From Thiothrix lacustris DSM 21227 (GTDB lineage Bacteria > Pseudomonadota > Gammaproteobacteria > Thiotrichales > Thiotrichaceae), in NCBI RefSeq assembly GCF_000621325.1, contig NZ_JHYQ01000015.1, forward strand, positions 1 through 64,000: a DNA stretch of 64,000 nucleotides, in the 5' to 3' direction. Both the position numbers and the translations under genes were made by a program. Of this stretch, positions 32,800 through 41,475 are shown one piece after another; position 1 is the first letter of the stretch; the number at the start of each line of letters is the position of its first letter. The notes under the pieces are model-generated. The model did not search any database. It was given only the letters and a program-made list of their open reading frames with translations, and was not told the origin of the DNA.

Positions 32800-33582
32800 A
32801 TGCAGCAAGATTTACTGGCGTATGTGCCATCCGAGAATGCCTTGAAAGAGCGTGTGATTCTGGTAACGGGCGCAGCCTCAGGTATGGGCAAGGCGATTGC
32901 CAAAGCCTGTGCACAATACGGTGCAACCATTGTCATGCTTGACAAGGAAGTACGCCGCGCTGAAGCAACCTACGACGAAATCGTTAATGCAGGCTACCCT
33001 GAACCAGCCTTGTACCCGCTGGATATGCAAGGGGCGACTGCCAAGGATTATTATGACCTTGCGGAGACTATCCGTGAAAAAATGGGTCGTTTGGATGGGC
33101 TGATGCTGAATGCGGCGTGGCTTTCCACCTTTACCCCGCTCAGCCATTACGACACCGAATTATGGTCGAAAATGATCATGGTGAACCTGCACGCTAATTT
33201 CCTGTTAACCACTGCCTGCTTGCCGTTGCTGCAAGAGTCGGCTGACCCGGCGCTGGTGTATGCCAGCCATGAATCCAATAAAGCCTTTTACGGTGCGTTT
33301 GGGGTGGCAAAAGCGGGGATGGAAGCTTTCTGCGATATTCTGGCGGCAGAACATGAAGATCCGGCACATTTTATCCGCGTCAATACCGTGGATACGGGGC
33401 CAGCACGCACCAGTATGCGCACCCTGAACTTCCCCGGCGAAAACCCCAATAGCGTGGCACGCCCGGAAGCACTGGTTGCGCCTTATTTATTTTTCCTAGG
33501 TGCTGATGCGGGTAAGCGTACCAGTGAACATGTGGTATTCGAGCGTCAGCCTGCGGATGCACAGTGGGCGGGGGAAATGTGA
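32800..33582 (+). CDS. YciK-like short-chain dehydrogenase with altered active site
   Basis: A 260-residue Rossmann-fold protein of the SDR family, closest in style to YciK. The NAD(P)-binding motif TGAASGMG is near residues 23-30 and NAAW replaces the usual NNAG/NNAA. The catalytic YxxxK is changed: the frame reads FGVAK, with Phe (TTT) in place of Tyr; a Tyr lies three residues earlier (FYGAFGVAK). Without the Tyr, normal hydride-transfer chemistry is doubtful, unless the neighbouring Tyr substitutes. The GGAG site precedes the ATG. The stop overlaps the GTG start of cmoB, so the two are coupled, as a yciK-like gene beside a tRNA modification gene. Confidence 0.82.
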   Translation: MQQDLLAYVPSENALKERVILVTGAASGMGKAIAKACAQYGATIVMLDKEVRRAEATYDEIVNAGYPEPALYPLDMQGATAKDYYDLAETIREKMGRLDGLMLNAAWLSTFTPLSHYDTELWSKMIMVNLHANFLLTTACLPLLQESADPALVYASHESNKAFYGAFGVAKAGMEAFCDILAAEHEDPAHFIRVNTVDTGPARTSMRTLNFPGENPNSVARPEALVAPYLFFLGADAGKRTSEHVVFERQPADAQWAGEM

Positions 33583-34559
33583 CTGATACCGATTCCTTAT
33601 ACCCTTTTCTAGAAGGCTCACGCCTTGCGCCTTGGCTGGATCGTTTGCCACAGCAACTGGAAGCTGCCGGGCAACAGGCGCACGGCAAATGGCAGGAATG
33701 GCAGCAAGCCTTGGTTGATGCGCCGCTATTGCAGACCGATAACGTGGACTTCAATAGTCGTGCGGTGCACATTGGTGCAGCGACGGAGGTGGATGCGCTT
33801 TCCCGTGCGCAACTGCTGGCATCCCTGCAAGCGTTGATTCCGTGGCGTAAAGGGCCTTACGAACTGTTTGGTGTTGAGGTGGATACTGAATGGCGTTCTG
33901 ATTGGAAGTGGGAGCGAGTGTTGCCGCACTTGAGTCCGTTACATGGGCGCTTGGTGCTGGATGTGGGTTGCGGCAGTGGTTATCACCTGTGGCGTATGCA
34001 CGGTGCAGGTGCTGAGGCGGTTATCGGTATTGACCCGACTTTGCTGTTTCTGACGCAATTTCAGTTGGTGAAACGTTATGCCGGGGAAGATCACCCGGTG
34101 TGGATGCTACCTTTGAAGAGTGAAGACTTGCCAGATTTGCGCCAGAAGGGTTTCGACACGGTATTTTCGATGGGTGTGTTGTATCACCGGCGTGATCCGC
34201 TGGGGCATTTGCAGGAATTGCGCCGCGCCTTACGTGCCGGTGGCGAATTGGTATTAGAGACGCTGGTGGTGGACGGGGATGAACACACGGCGCTAATGCC
34301 GCATGACCGTTACGCTAAGATGCGTAATGTGTGGTTCATCCCATCCGTGCCCATGCTGGCGTTGTGGTTGAAACGATTGGGTTTCACCCATATTCGTGTG
34401 GTTGATGTGACGCTTACCAGTACGCAGGAACAACGTTGCACTGATTGGAGTAAAGGGGAGTCATTGGCTGATTTCCTTGATCCATTAGATAGTTGCCGTA
34501 CTGTGGAGGGGTATCCTGCCCCACGGCGTGCGACGCTTATCGCTAATACCCCTGCGTGA
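33579..34559 (+). CDS. cmoB: tRNA U34 carboxymethyltransferase
   Basis: Uses carboxy-SAM to turn 5-hydroxyuridine at tRNA wobble position 34 into cmo5U. The 326-residue protein is very like E. coli CmoB (323): LMPWRKGP-type segment (IPWRKGPYELFGVEVDTEW), then DWKWERVLPHLSPL, SAM motif DVGCGSGYHLWRM, FSMGVLYHRRDPL and the final EGYPAPRRATLIA. I took the GTG at 33579, which overlaps the SDR stop (GTGA); a GTG at 33564 is possible. cmoA, which makes carboxy-SAM, is not adjacent and should be elsewhere. Confidence 0.95.
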   Translation: MTDTDSLYPFLEGSRLAPWLDRLPQQLEAAGQQAHGKWQEWQQALVDAPLLQTDNVDFNSRAVHIGAATEVDALSRAQLLASLQALIPWRKGPYELFGVEVDTEWRSDWKWERVLPHLSPLHGRLVLDVGCGSGYHLWRMHGAGAEAVIGIDPTLLFLTQFQLVKRYAGEDHPVWMLPLKSEDLPDLRQKGFDTVFSMGVLYHRRDPLGHLQELRRALRAGGELVLETLVVDGDEHTALMPHDRYAKMRNVWFIPSVPMLALWLKRLGFTHIRVVDVTLTSTQEQRCTDWSKGESLADFLDPLDSCRTVEGYPAPRRATLIANTPA

Positions 34560-34612
34560 TCTGGTCAAGGCAATATCACTAAATTACAATATGATTAAGC
34601 ATTGAAATTAAA

Positions 34613-35320
34613 GTGAGCCAAGTGGATACGCTATTGCAAAAACCTGGGTTTATGTTCGCGATGGGGGAAACCAATCGCTTGCAGCAACAATTGACTTGTC
34701 GGATGGGACAAGCCTACAAGCGCTTCCGCCAAAGTTGGAGTGGGTTGTTGCTCGACCCCTATTTACGGGATGGTGGTAATTACCGTTATCGGCGCTATTC
34801 TGTTTTTCATTGGAAAGATAATGAGTTGGAGGTTCTTCCTCATGAGCCACATTATCAAAGTAGCCATTACAACCGTGTTCACGGTGGTTTTAATCGCCAC
34901 TTTCGGGGTTGGTTGCCAACGACTTTGAATAATCCCGTGCTGACAGAAATTATCCGCTGGTCGACGCAGCAATTTTCTCGTAGTCCTACGGAGTTATGGC
35001 GGATTCAGGCTCACCAGTTCCGCATTATTGCTCGCCCGGATCAGCAAGGTAAGCCGACGCCGGAGGGGGTTCATAAGGATGGTGCGGAATATATCCTGAT
35101 CATGATGATGGATCGCCACAATATCAGCGGTGGCGTTAGCCGTATTTACGACAATACGATGCACCCATTAGGGGAGGGGACGTTGGAACAGGCGGGGGAT
35201 CTGGTGTTGGTGAATGATCACTCTGTGTATCACGGTGTGACGGAAATCAGCCCCGCTAACCCAGCACAACCCGCGTGGCGAGATGTGCTGGTGCTAACCT
35301 TTCATAAGGCTAGGCGTTAA
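34613..35320 (+). CDS. 2-oxoglutarate/Fe(II) dioxygenase family protein
   Basis: A 235-residue cytoplasmic enzyme of the 2OG-Fe dioxygenase family related to isoleucine 4-hydroxylase-type proteins. The iron ligands are visible: HKD at 154-156 and the distal histidine H207 in VYHGVTE. The segment EYILIMMMDRHNISGGVSRIYD between them is the expected jelly-roll core, and a final R (WRDVLVLTFHK) could bind 2-oxoglutarate. The substrate is unknown; free amino acids are likely for the family. The start is a GTG without a strong ribosome site; another GTG lies three codons on. It follows cmoB by 53 bases and converges on a lipoprotein gene with overlapping stops. Confidence 0.8.
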   Translation: MSQVDTLLQKPGFMFAMGETNRLQQQLTCRMGQAYKRFRQSWSGLLLDPYLRDGGNYRYRRYSVFHWKDNELEVLPHEPHYQSSHYNRVHGGFNRHFRGWLPTTLNNPVLTEIIRWSTQQFSRSPTELWRIQAHQFRIIARPDQQGKPTPEGVHKDGAEYILIMMMDRHNISGGVSRIYDNTMHPLGEGTLEQAGDLVLVNDHSVYHGVTEISPANPAQPAWRDVLVLTFHKARR

Positions 35321-35892
35321 CCAGGGCCTTCAAAGTATTTCCACGGGTATTGGAGGTCTTTGTCGAGGGTATTCCAGTACAGGTCGCCGGAATTGCGCCA
35401 CGGGTCGAGCAGGATGCCGGTTTTGAATGGTTTGCCTTTGGCGGTGACAATCAGGGTGCTGTGTTCCCGCCACGGGTTGCCTTTGTAGGCGACACCCCAA
35501 TACAGGTCAAAGGTTTTCAGGTTTTTGGTGCGCATTTTTGCCCGCATTGCCCGTGCCCAGTCGACGCACAGACCCGCCTTACGCTGTTTGGAGTTACGCA
35601 AGGTATTGTGAATGATGGGTGGCCAGGTTAATCCCCAGTCGTTGGCGAGATACATAGGGTAAACAAATGCATCATGTGCGACGGATTGTGCTTCACTCCG
35701 GTCGATAATAGTAGGATCTAAGGCAATCAGCGCAGTAGTCAATTCATCGATACGCTGTTTCATCTTCGGTGTTAGTTGTTGTAGGCTCGGGTTACCCTCA
35801 TTGGTAAGCGTGACATTGTCATACTTAACCGCACAACCGCTAACCATGAACAAGATTAATAAAAATCCAATTGGCTTTTTAAAATCAAGCAT
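35317..35892 (-). CDS. Lipoprotein with transglutaminase-like catalytic triad
   Basis: A 191-residue lipoprotein: the lipobox MVSGC gives the lipidated cysteine at residue 20. The globular part contains an apparent Cys-His-Asp triad in the order of papain/transglutaminase-like folds: C109 in KAGLCVDWARAM, H144 in WREHSTLIV and D163 in ILLDPWR. The WRNSGDLYW stretch after the Asp is typical of periplasmic transglutaminase-like peptidases. It may cleave or cross-link envelope peptides; no function is known. Its start is next to ubiG (three bases upstream), so it may be the tail of the mtaD-ubiG operon. G+C is low. Confidence 0.65.
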   Translation of the reverse strand: MLDFKKPIGFLLILFMVSGCAVKYDNVTLTNEGNPSLQQLTPKMKQRIDELTTALIALDPTIIDRSEAQSVAHDAFVYPMYLANDWGLTWPPIIHNTLRNSKQRKAGLCVDWARAMRAKMRTKNLKTFDLYWGVAYKGNPWREHSTLIVTAKGKPFKTGILLDPWRNSGDLYWNTLDKDLQYPWKYFEGPG

Positions 35893-35895
35893 TAA

Positions 35896-36606
35896 TTAAG
35901 ATTCCTTTTTAAAGTGCATAAGGTAATTAACATCAATATCGTTTCCCAGACGATAACTCTGAAACAGCGGATTGTATGTCATGCCAGAGATATTCCGTAG
36001 CTCCAATCCGACAGACCGCGCCCAGCGCTCCAGTTCGGAAGGTTTGATGAATTTGGCGTATTCGTGCGTGCCTTTGGGGAGCATGTTCATGATGTATTCT
36101 GCCCCCAGTATCGCCAGTGCGAAGGCTTTGGGGTTGCGGTTAATGGTGGAAAAAAATACATCCCCGCCGGGTTTGACCAGCTTTGCGCACGCAGCAATCA
36201 CTGACGCTGGGTCGGGGACGTGTTCCAGCATTTCCATACAGGTCACGACATCGAATTGTTTGGGGGCTTCGGCAGCCATCGCTTCGGCGCTGATCTGGCG
36301 GTAGGTGACGTCGACCTGTGATTCGAGGGCGTGTAACTCGGCGACTTCGAGCGGGGTTGCGCCCATGTCGATGCCGGTTACGTGTGCGTTGCGCCGTGCC
36401 ATGCTTTCAGCGAGGATGCCGCCGCCGCAGCCGATGTCGATGACCTGTTTGCCACTTAAGGGGGCGCGGTCGTCGATGTAATTCAGGCGTAAGGGGTTGA
36501 TGTCGTGCAGCGGTTTGAATTCGCTATCGCGATCCCACCAGCGCCAGGCAAGGTCTTCAAACTTACGGATTTCATTGGGGTCGACATTAGGTGTCGTGTT
36601 TGTCAT
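35896..36606 (-). CDS. ubiG: Ubiquinone biosynthesis O-methyltransferase
   Basis: SAM-dependent enzyme carrying out both O-methylations of ubiquinone synthesis, 236 residues (E. coli 240). It shows [14 protein letters not shown] at the N-terminus, SAM motif I ([17 protein letters not shown]), motif II ([11 protein letters not shown]) and the post-I acidic segment [13 protein letters not shown] chose the ATG at 36606, which overlaps the stop of the upstream mtaD by four bases; a longer frame adds 46 residues read from mtaD. Coupling to mtaD, which handles methylthioadenosine or S-adenosylhomocysteine, makes sense because UbiG releases S-adenosylhomocysteine. Confidence 0.96.
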   Translation of the reverse strand: MTNTTPNVDPNEIRKFEDLAWRWWDRDSEFKPLHDINPLRLNYIDDRAPLSGKQVIDIGCGGGILAESMARRNAHVTGIDMGATPLEVAELHALESQVDVTYRQISAEAMAAEAPKQFDVVTCMEMLEHVPDPASVIAACAKLVKPGGDVFFSTINRNPKAFALAILGAEYIMNMLPKGTHEYAKFIKPSELERWARSVGLELRNISGMTYNPLFQSYRLGNDIDVNYLMHFKKES

Positions 36607-37928
36607 GGGGTTTCTCCAATATGCTGTTGCCAGTCGCGGGCTTTGGCAATCAGGGCGTTTGTGTCCAGTGTGGTCAATTGGCGGTTTGCCATTAGCGCCT
36701 TGCCTGCCACCCACGTGTGCGTGACCTGTTCGCGGCTGGTGCAATATACCAGATGTGAAACCGGGTCGTACAAAGGGCTGGCTTCCAGTGTGCCGAGGTC
36801 AATCGCGATCATGTCGGCGAATTTGCCGACTTCCAGTGAGCCAATATCGGCATCCAACCCCAGTGCTTTCGCGCCGTTGATGGTTGCCATGCGTAATGCT
36901 TGAGTCGCGGGGATAGCGCTGGCATCTTGTGCCACGGCTTTGGCAATCAGCGCGGCCGTGCGCATTTCGCCGAGCATGTCGAGGTCGTTGTTACTGGCAT
37001 TACCGTCTGTACCCAGCGCGACGTTGACCCCGGCAGCCGTCAGTTTGGCGACCGGGCAAAAACCACTGGCAAGCTTTAGGTTAGACTCTGGGCAATGGAT
37101 AATGTGCGTACCTTTTTGCGCCAATAAAGCAATTTCTGCGTCGCTCAGTTGGGTCATGTGGACGGCGAGGAAATGTTTATCAAGCAGGCCGAGTTTTTCC
37201 AGCCGCTCAAGGGGGCGCATCCCGGATTGTTCTTGTGCTTGCCCGACCTCGAAAGCGGTTTCGTGGACATGCATGTGGATGGGAATGTCAAGTTCGCAAG
37301 CCAGATGCAGCACTTTGTGCAGCGGGTCGTCGGAGACGGTGTAAGGCGCGTGCGGGGCAAACGCTGTGGTCAGCAGCGGGTTAGTTTGCAAGCGATCATG
37401 CAATGCCAAGCCTTTTTGCAAGTATTCTTCCGGGCCACTGCCCCAGCGCGTTGGGAAGTCGATCATGATCAAGCCGATACAGGCGCGGATACCCGCTTCC
37501 TCGGCTGCCTGAACGGTGGCTTCCGGGAAAAAATACATGTCATTGAAACAGGTCGTGCCGGAACGAATCATTTCCGCAATCGCCAGTTGCGCCCCGTCAT
37601 GGACGAAGGTGCTATCCGCCCAGCGGGCTTCCGCAGGCCAGATGTGGTTTTGTAGCCAATCCATCAGGGGTAGGTCATCCGCTAGCCCCTTGAGTAGCGC
37701 CATGGCCACATGGGTATGGGCGTTTATAAAGCCCGGCAGTACAGCCTGTTGCGGTAATGCGACAGTTTGTCGTGGGGTATAGCATTTTTCTGCCTCAGAA
37801 GTGGGCATAATGCCAACAATCCTGCTATTATCAACTGCTATAGCGTGGTGTCGCAAAACCTGATTGTCTGAATCGACTGTTATAATCCATTCAGGCGTTA
37901 TGAGTAATTCAATATCCATTGGAACCAT
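36603..37928 (-). CDS. mtaD: TRZ/ATZ amidohydrolase, MTA/SAH deaminase
   Basis: Zinc amidohydrolase that deaminates 5'-methylthioadenosine and S-adenosylhomocysteine, about 441 residues. Metal ligands are visible in [22 protein letters not shown] and VHMTQLSD, and the catalytic Asp in [17 protein letters not shown]. Deamination feeds methionine salvage and fits the divergent neighbour mtnA and the coupled ubiG. The start is uncertain: ATG codons at 37928 and 37919 or a GTG at 37949 are possible and none has a good ribosome site. I chose 37928 because the upstream GTG would leave only 16-31 bases for the two divergent promoters. Confidence 0.9.
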   Translation of the reverse strand: MVPMDIELLITPEWIITVDSDNQVLRHHAIAVDNSRIVGIMPTSEAEKCYTPRQTVALPQQAVLPGFINAHTHVAMALLKGLADDLPLMDWLQNHIWPAEARWADSTFVHDGAQLAIAEMIRSGTTCFNDMYFFPEATVQAAEEAGIRACIGLIMIDFPTRWGSGPEEYLQKGLALHDRLQTNPLLTTAFAPHAPYTVSDDPLHKVLHLACELDIPIHMHVHETAFEVGQAQEQSGMRPLERLEKLGLLDKHFLAVHMTQLSDAEIALLAQKGTHIIHCPESNLKLASGFCPVAKLTAAGVNVALGTDGNASNNDLDMLGEMRTAALIAKAVAQDASAIPATQALRMATINGAKALGLDADIGSLEVGKFADMIAIDLGTLEASPLYDPVSHLVYCTSREQVTHTWVAGKALMANRQLTTLDTNALIAKARDWQQHIGETP

Positions 37929-37980
37929 TGGGTGTTGTAAGATTGCCACTTAAAACAACCTATTTATGCTGAAAATCATC

Positions 37981-39021
37981 ATGAGTCAACACGATTCGAT
38001 TCGCGCCGTAGAATGGAAAGACAATCATCTGGTGCTGCTAGACCAGCGTAAATTGCCGCATAACGAGCAATTTGTCGCTTTATACAGTGCCGACGATACT
38101 GCTGAAGCTATTCGCAACATGGTCGTGCGAGGTGCGCCAGCAATCGGTATTGCTGCTGCTTATGCCGTGGTGATGGCTGCTCGGAAAAGCTACAAACAGT
38201 ACCCGCAAGATTGGCGTCAACGTTTGACCGCCGAAATTGAGACCCTGAAAAATTCCCGTCCAACTGCCATCAATTTGATGTGGGCATTGAAGCGTATGTG
38301 TGCCGCTGCCGACACTATTCAGGGAGATCCCGAGTACCCCTTATTGGCACTGGCTCAACAAATCCATCAGGATGATATTGATGCCAATTACCATATGGGA
38401 GAGTTAGGTAGTGCTTTGATTCCGCCTTCACATGGTGTGCTTACCCATTGCAATACTGGTTCATTGGCGACAGGTGGTTATGGTACTGCGCTGGGTGTTA
38501 TTCGTAGTGCGTACAGCAATGGCAAGATTGAACATGTCTACGCCGATGAAACACGTCCTTGGTGGCAAGGTTCACGCTTGACCGCGTGGGAGTTGGCAAA
38601 AGACAAAATCCCAGCACATTTACTTTGTGATGGTGCGGCAGCGCATCTAATGAAATTGGGTAAAGTATCATGGGTTATTGTGGGATCTGACCGCATTGCA
38701 GCGAATGGCGATGTCGCCAACAAAATCGGTACTTACAGCCTAGCGGTGAATGCGCGTTACCACGGGGTCAAGTTCATGGTGGTTGCTCCAACCAGCACCA
38801 TTGACCTTGCGACCTTATGTGGCAATGACATTCCTATCGAAGAGCGCCCGCAAGAGGAAGTGCTGAATGTCAGTAATCAACGTATTGCTGCACACCATAC
38901 TCAGGCATGGAATCCCGCTTTCGACGTGACTCCCGCCTCATTGGTGGATGCCCTAGTCACAGAAAAGGGCGTGATAGAAAACCCCACTGCTGAAAAAATT
39001 GCGGCACTTATGGCTTCGTAG
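37981..39021 (+). CDS. mtnA: Methylthioribose-1-phosphate isomerase
   Basis: Converts S-methyl-5-thioribose-1-phosphate to the ribulose form in methionine salvage, about 346 residues. Family motifs are clear: VVRGAPAIGIAAAYA, LTHCNTGSLATGGYGTALGV (the Cys of the active site), VGSDRIAANGDVANKIGTY with the catalytic Asp, and APTSTIDLATLCG. I chose the ATG at 37981 (MSQHDSIRAVEW); an ATG five codons upstream at 37966 is the alternative. No mtnBCD genes follow in the window, so the rest of the pathway is elsewhere or is replaced by another branch. Confidence 0.95.
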   Translation: MSQHDSIRAVEWKDNHLVLLDQRKLPHNEQFVALYSADDTAEAIRNMVVRGAPAIGIAAAYAVVMAARKSYKQYPQDWRQRLTAEIETLKNSRPTAINLMWALKRMCAAADTIQGDPEYPLLALAQQIHQDDIDANYHMGELGSALIPPSHGVLTHCNTGSLATGGYGTALGVIRSAYSNGKIEHVYADETRPWWQGSRLTAWELAKDKIPAHLLCDGAAAHLMKLGKVSWVIVGSDRIAANGDVANKIGTYSLAVNARYHGVKFMVVAPTSTIDLATLCGNDIPIEERPQEEVLNVSNQRIAAHHTQAWNPAFDVTPASLVDALVTEKGVIENPTAEKIAALMAS

Positions 39022-39048
39022 TCGAGACACAAAATATTGCGTCTCTAC
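39021..39048. repeat. Short palindromic element between mtnA and a convergent gene
   Basis: GTCGAGACACAAAA is followed by an imperfect inverted copy ending GTCTCTAC (GAGAC/GTCTC ends, AT-rich centre). It covers the last base of the mtnA stop and the stop of the convergent gene. The form GTAGAGAC...GTCTCTAC is a known kind of dispersed palindrome in several bacterial genomes. Confidence 0.6.
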
Positions 39049-40307
39049 GCTGTTCTGGCCACCGGGTACAAACGCTGGTGTAAACAGCGATTCAGACGCT
39101 GCATGTCTGTATCCAGCCCGTAACGCTCTTTCCAGATACCTTGCCGGAAAGGGCGTTTGCTAATAGGTAATGCAGCGCAGCCATAGGTTTTACCGTTGCT
39201 GGTTTTGACGGATAAAACGCTGACAGCTTGTTGAAAATAATGTTGGTACAGTTTTTCTGGCAAACGCTGCTTGAGGCTAGTGACTTCTGGTAAGGGTTGC
39301 TCCGTCAGCTCGACATGTGACAATTGCGTATACGGGTAGAATTCATGTTGTTCATACAGAAATTGGTTCGCTACCCGATCAAAATAGCCCCTTCCCATCA
39401 ATAGACCATTCTGGGTCAGAATCCATACGTGTAAATATTGCAGCCGGTAAAGGTTATACCCTTTGCGTCCGTAAGGATCATCCTGTATTGCGATTAAAGG
39501 AATGTGATCTTCATCCAATAATTGACGATTCAGATCAGTGTTTTCCTGCCCTGTTAGCGGTATTTGAAGGTATCCCCAGCTTTCGGTAATAAACCCTTCC
39601 CAGCGATGTCGTTTCAGGACTTGCGATACATTTCCCAGTTCGGATGGGTTGAGTAGGTGTAATAAGGTAGCTTGAAAGAGGTGTTCCAGGGCTTGTTGGT
39701 ATTGCTCGTGCATTTGTTCAAGCCCTGCTGGCGGGGGGAGGCTGTCAAGCTGGTCAGCCATGCCTTGTTGTTGCCTTTCCAGAGCGTACATTTTATTCAG
39801 GTGCACGCGTATATCTTGCTGAGTTTGGGTGATTTTTAACTCAGATAAATACCAATACCAACTCAGTCCTACGATTGGAATAATCGGTAACAGGAAATGG
39901 CCGCGCATCACTAATAGTATGATGGTGAAAAATGTCACACTAAATAAGATCAAGCGTGGTGAATTCAGGTGCATCAGGTGTTGCCGTAATTTGTTTAAGT
40001 GGGCATCCATTTGCTGCTGGTATTGGATTTGCGGTAATTTCCAAGGATCTGGAGAGTAGAAAAAACGCCAGCGTTCACGGTAGGCTTCTTCTGAGCCAGC
40101 GGCCAGTAATTCCTTGGCATCATGATTACTACAGGCATGATTGGAGAAAATAGGGTAAATCAGCACTTCATCTGGGAGTTGCTGGTCGTTGGGAATGCGC
40201 TCGCGTTCAGCAGCGCTAGTCGCGGTTTCTCGCAGCTTGCATTGCTCCTGAAATTCTCGCAACATATGATGGCTCATGGCCATGGTATGGTAGTCGTTGT
40301 TAGCCAC
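39045..40307 (-). CDS. Membrane-anchored protein of unknown function
   Basis: A 420-residue protein I do not recognise. Two adjacent hydrophobic helices lie near residues 117-155 (LILFSVTFFTIILLVM and LLPIIPIVGLSWYWYL), flanked by a His-rich N-terminal part and a long cytoplasmic C-terminal part. Around the helices the chain is rich in Gln and Leu, and probably coiled (KITQTQQDIRVHLNK, MYALERQQQGMADQ). The C-terminal half has many aromatic residues (YGRKGYNLYRLQYLHVWIL) and a CxxxxxR tail. The GTG at 40307 has AAGGA upstream; an ATG eight codons on is an alternative. It stands alone between the convergent mtnA and the dsbC promoter. Confidence 0.6.
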   Translation of the reverse strand: MANNDYHTMAMSHHMLREFQEQCKLRETATSAAERERIPNDQQLPDEVLIYPIFSNHACSNHDAKELLAAGSEEAYRERWRFFYSPDPWKLPQIQYQQQMDAHLNKLRQHLMHLNSPRLILFSVTFFTIILLVMRGHFLLPIIPIVGLSWYWYLSELKITQTQQDIRVHLNKMYALERQQQGMADQLDSLPPPAGLEQMHEQYQQALEHLFQATLLHLLNPSELGNVSQVLKRHRWEGFITESWGYLQIPLTGQENTDLNRQLLDEDHIPLIAIQDDPYGRKGYNLYRLQYLHVWILTQNGLLMGRGYFDRVANQFLYEQHEFYPYTQLSHVELTEQPLPEVTSLKQRLPEKLYQHYFQQAVSVLSVKTSNGKTYGCAALPISKRPFRQGIWKERYGLDTDMQRLNRCLHQRLYPVARTA

Positions 40308-40665
40308 TATTATTAGTCCTTCAGATATTTCTCAGAACTGGTTCAGATTTTCTTTTTCACGTAGTTAGGACAATGACATCTGAAAAAAATTCCCACGGAC
40401 TATCATGTATAAAATTTCCCTTAATCAGGCATTAACTGGTTATTTTTTAAACTTTTTTGTTTGAATGTTAAAACATACTATTGAGTCATGTGTTGGCGAT
40501 AGCTGTATTGAACTTAGGGGCTAACGAAGGAGTCATATTAATGCTACTGACGAAAGTGGGGTAACGTATACACATTACAGTCAGCCATGATAATGTATGT
40601 TCCATTATTTTGATTAAACAATAAGCATTTTTTACTTTCGATTTTCATTCAGGAATAAAGAAACC
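40308..40665. other. 358-base control region before dsbC
   Basis: This A+T-rich stretch separates the divergent genes at 40307 and 40666. It holds a seven-codon reading frame (ATG at 40541, stop 40562-40564, reading MLLTKVG) behind a good AAGGAG at eight bases distance, which could be a leader minicistron of dsbC. I see no riboswitch or tRNA. Possible promoter elements are present, but the low G+C makes any choice arbitrary. Confidence 0.4.
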
Positions 40666-41397
40666 ATGTACAAGAAAACGATTATGGGCGTAATGGTTGG
40701 TATCGCGCTCGCAACATCTCTGGCAATGGCAGAGGATGTACCGGCTGATCTGGGGGATAAGCTTAAGCCCATGTTTGGTGGCAGTGCTCCTGACTCCTTG
40801 AAAGCTACACCGCTTGCTAATATTTTTGAAGCCAAATTTGGTGGCGAAATCATTTATGTTAGCGGCGATGCGCGTTATGTCTTTGTCGGTGATTTGATTG
40901 ATGCTCAAACCAAGTCCAGCCTGACCGAAGCCTCACGCTCTGCTGATCGCCAAGGCATCATGAAAACGATTGATGCCAGTAAAACCATCGAATTCAAAGC
41001 CAAAGGCGATGAAAAACACGTCCTGTACGTCTTTACGGATGTTGATTGCCCATTCTGCGTCAAGATGCACAAAGAAGTGCCAGCACTGAATGAGGCTGGT
41101 GTCACCGTGCGTTATTTGGCTTATCCACGGGCGGGTGTTGGTTCACCGGCTTACAAGAAAATGGTCAATATCTGGTGTGCTGATAACAAGCAGGAAGCCA
41201 TGACTAAGGTTAAAAATGGCGAAACCATTGAAACCAAAGAATGCACCAACCCAGTGGCGGACGATTTTGCACTAGGCCAAAAGCTGGGTGTGAACGGTAC
41301 GCCTGCACTGGTAACGGCTGACGGCCTGATGATTCCGGGTTTCCGTCCGGCGGCTGATTTGGTCAAAATGCTGGATGCAGCACCAAAAGCCAAATAA
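40666..41397 (+). CDS. dsbC: Periplasmic disulfide isomerase DsbC
   Basis: Thiol:disulfide interchange protein that corrects wrong disulfides, 243 residues. A signal peptide (cleavage near AMAE, residue 22) is followed by the dimerisation domain (about 25-85) and a thioredoxin domain with active site CPFC at 128-131 (E. coli has CGYC). A second pair of cysteines (WCADNK, ECTNP) matches the structural disulfide of DsbC. Proper folding of the many exported cytochromes and Cys-rich proteins encoded nearby would need it, together with DsbD. An AGGAA site precedes the ATG, within the long upstream region. Confidence 0.93.
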   Translation: MYKKTIMGVMVGIALATSLAMAEDVPADLGDKLKPMFGGSAPDSLKATPLANIFEAKFGGEIIYVSGDARYVFVGDLIDAQTKSSLTEASRSADRQGIMKTIDASKTIEFKAKGDEKHVLYVFTDVDCPFCVKMHKEVPALNEAGVTVRYLAYPRAGVGSPAYKKMVNIWCADNKQEAMTKVKNGETIETKECTNPVADDFALGQKLGVNGTPALVTADGLMIPGFRPAADLVKMLDAAPKAK

Positions 41398-41414
41398 ACG
41401 GCTATTTGTCTGGA

Positions 41415-41473
41415 AGGGCGTATGCAATACGCCCCTACAGGGGATCGTGGTAGGGGCGTATTGCATACGCCCT
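41415..41473. repeat. Double palindrome between dsbC and mutS
   Basis: Two 24-base arms are perfect inverted copies with an 11-base spacer (41439-41449). Each arm is itself a hairpin: GGGCGTAT-GCA-ATACGCCC. The outer ends read AGGGCG and the inner ends CCTAC/GTAGG. The element fills the gap between the convergent dsbC and mutS and could terminate both, or form a cruciform. The structure suggests a dispersed palindromic repeat family. Confidence 0.8.
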
Positions 41474-41475
41474 CT

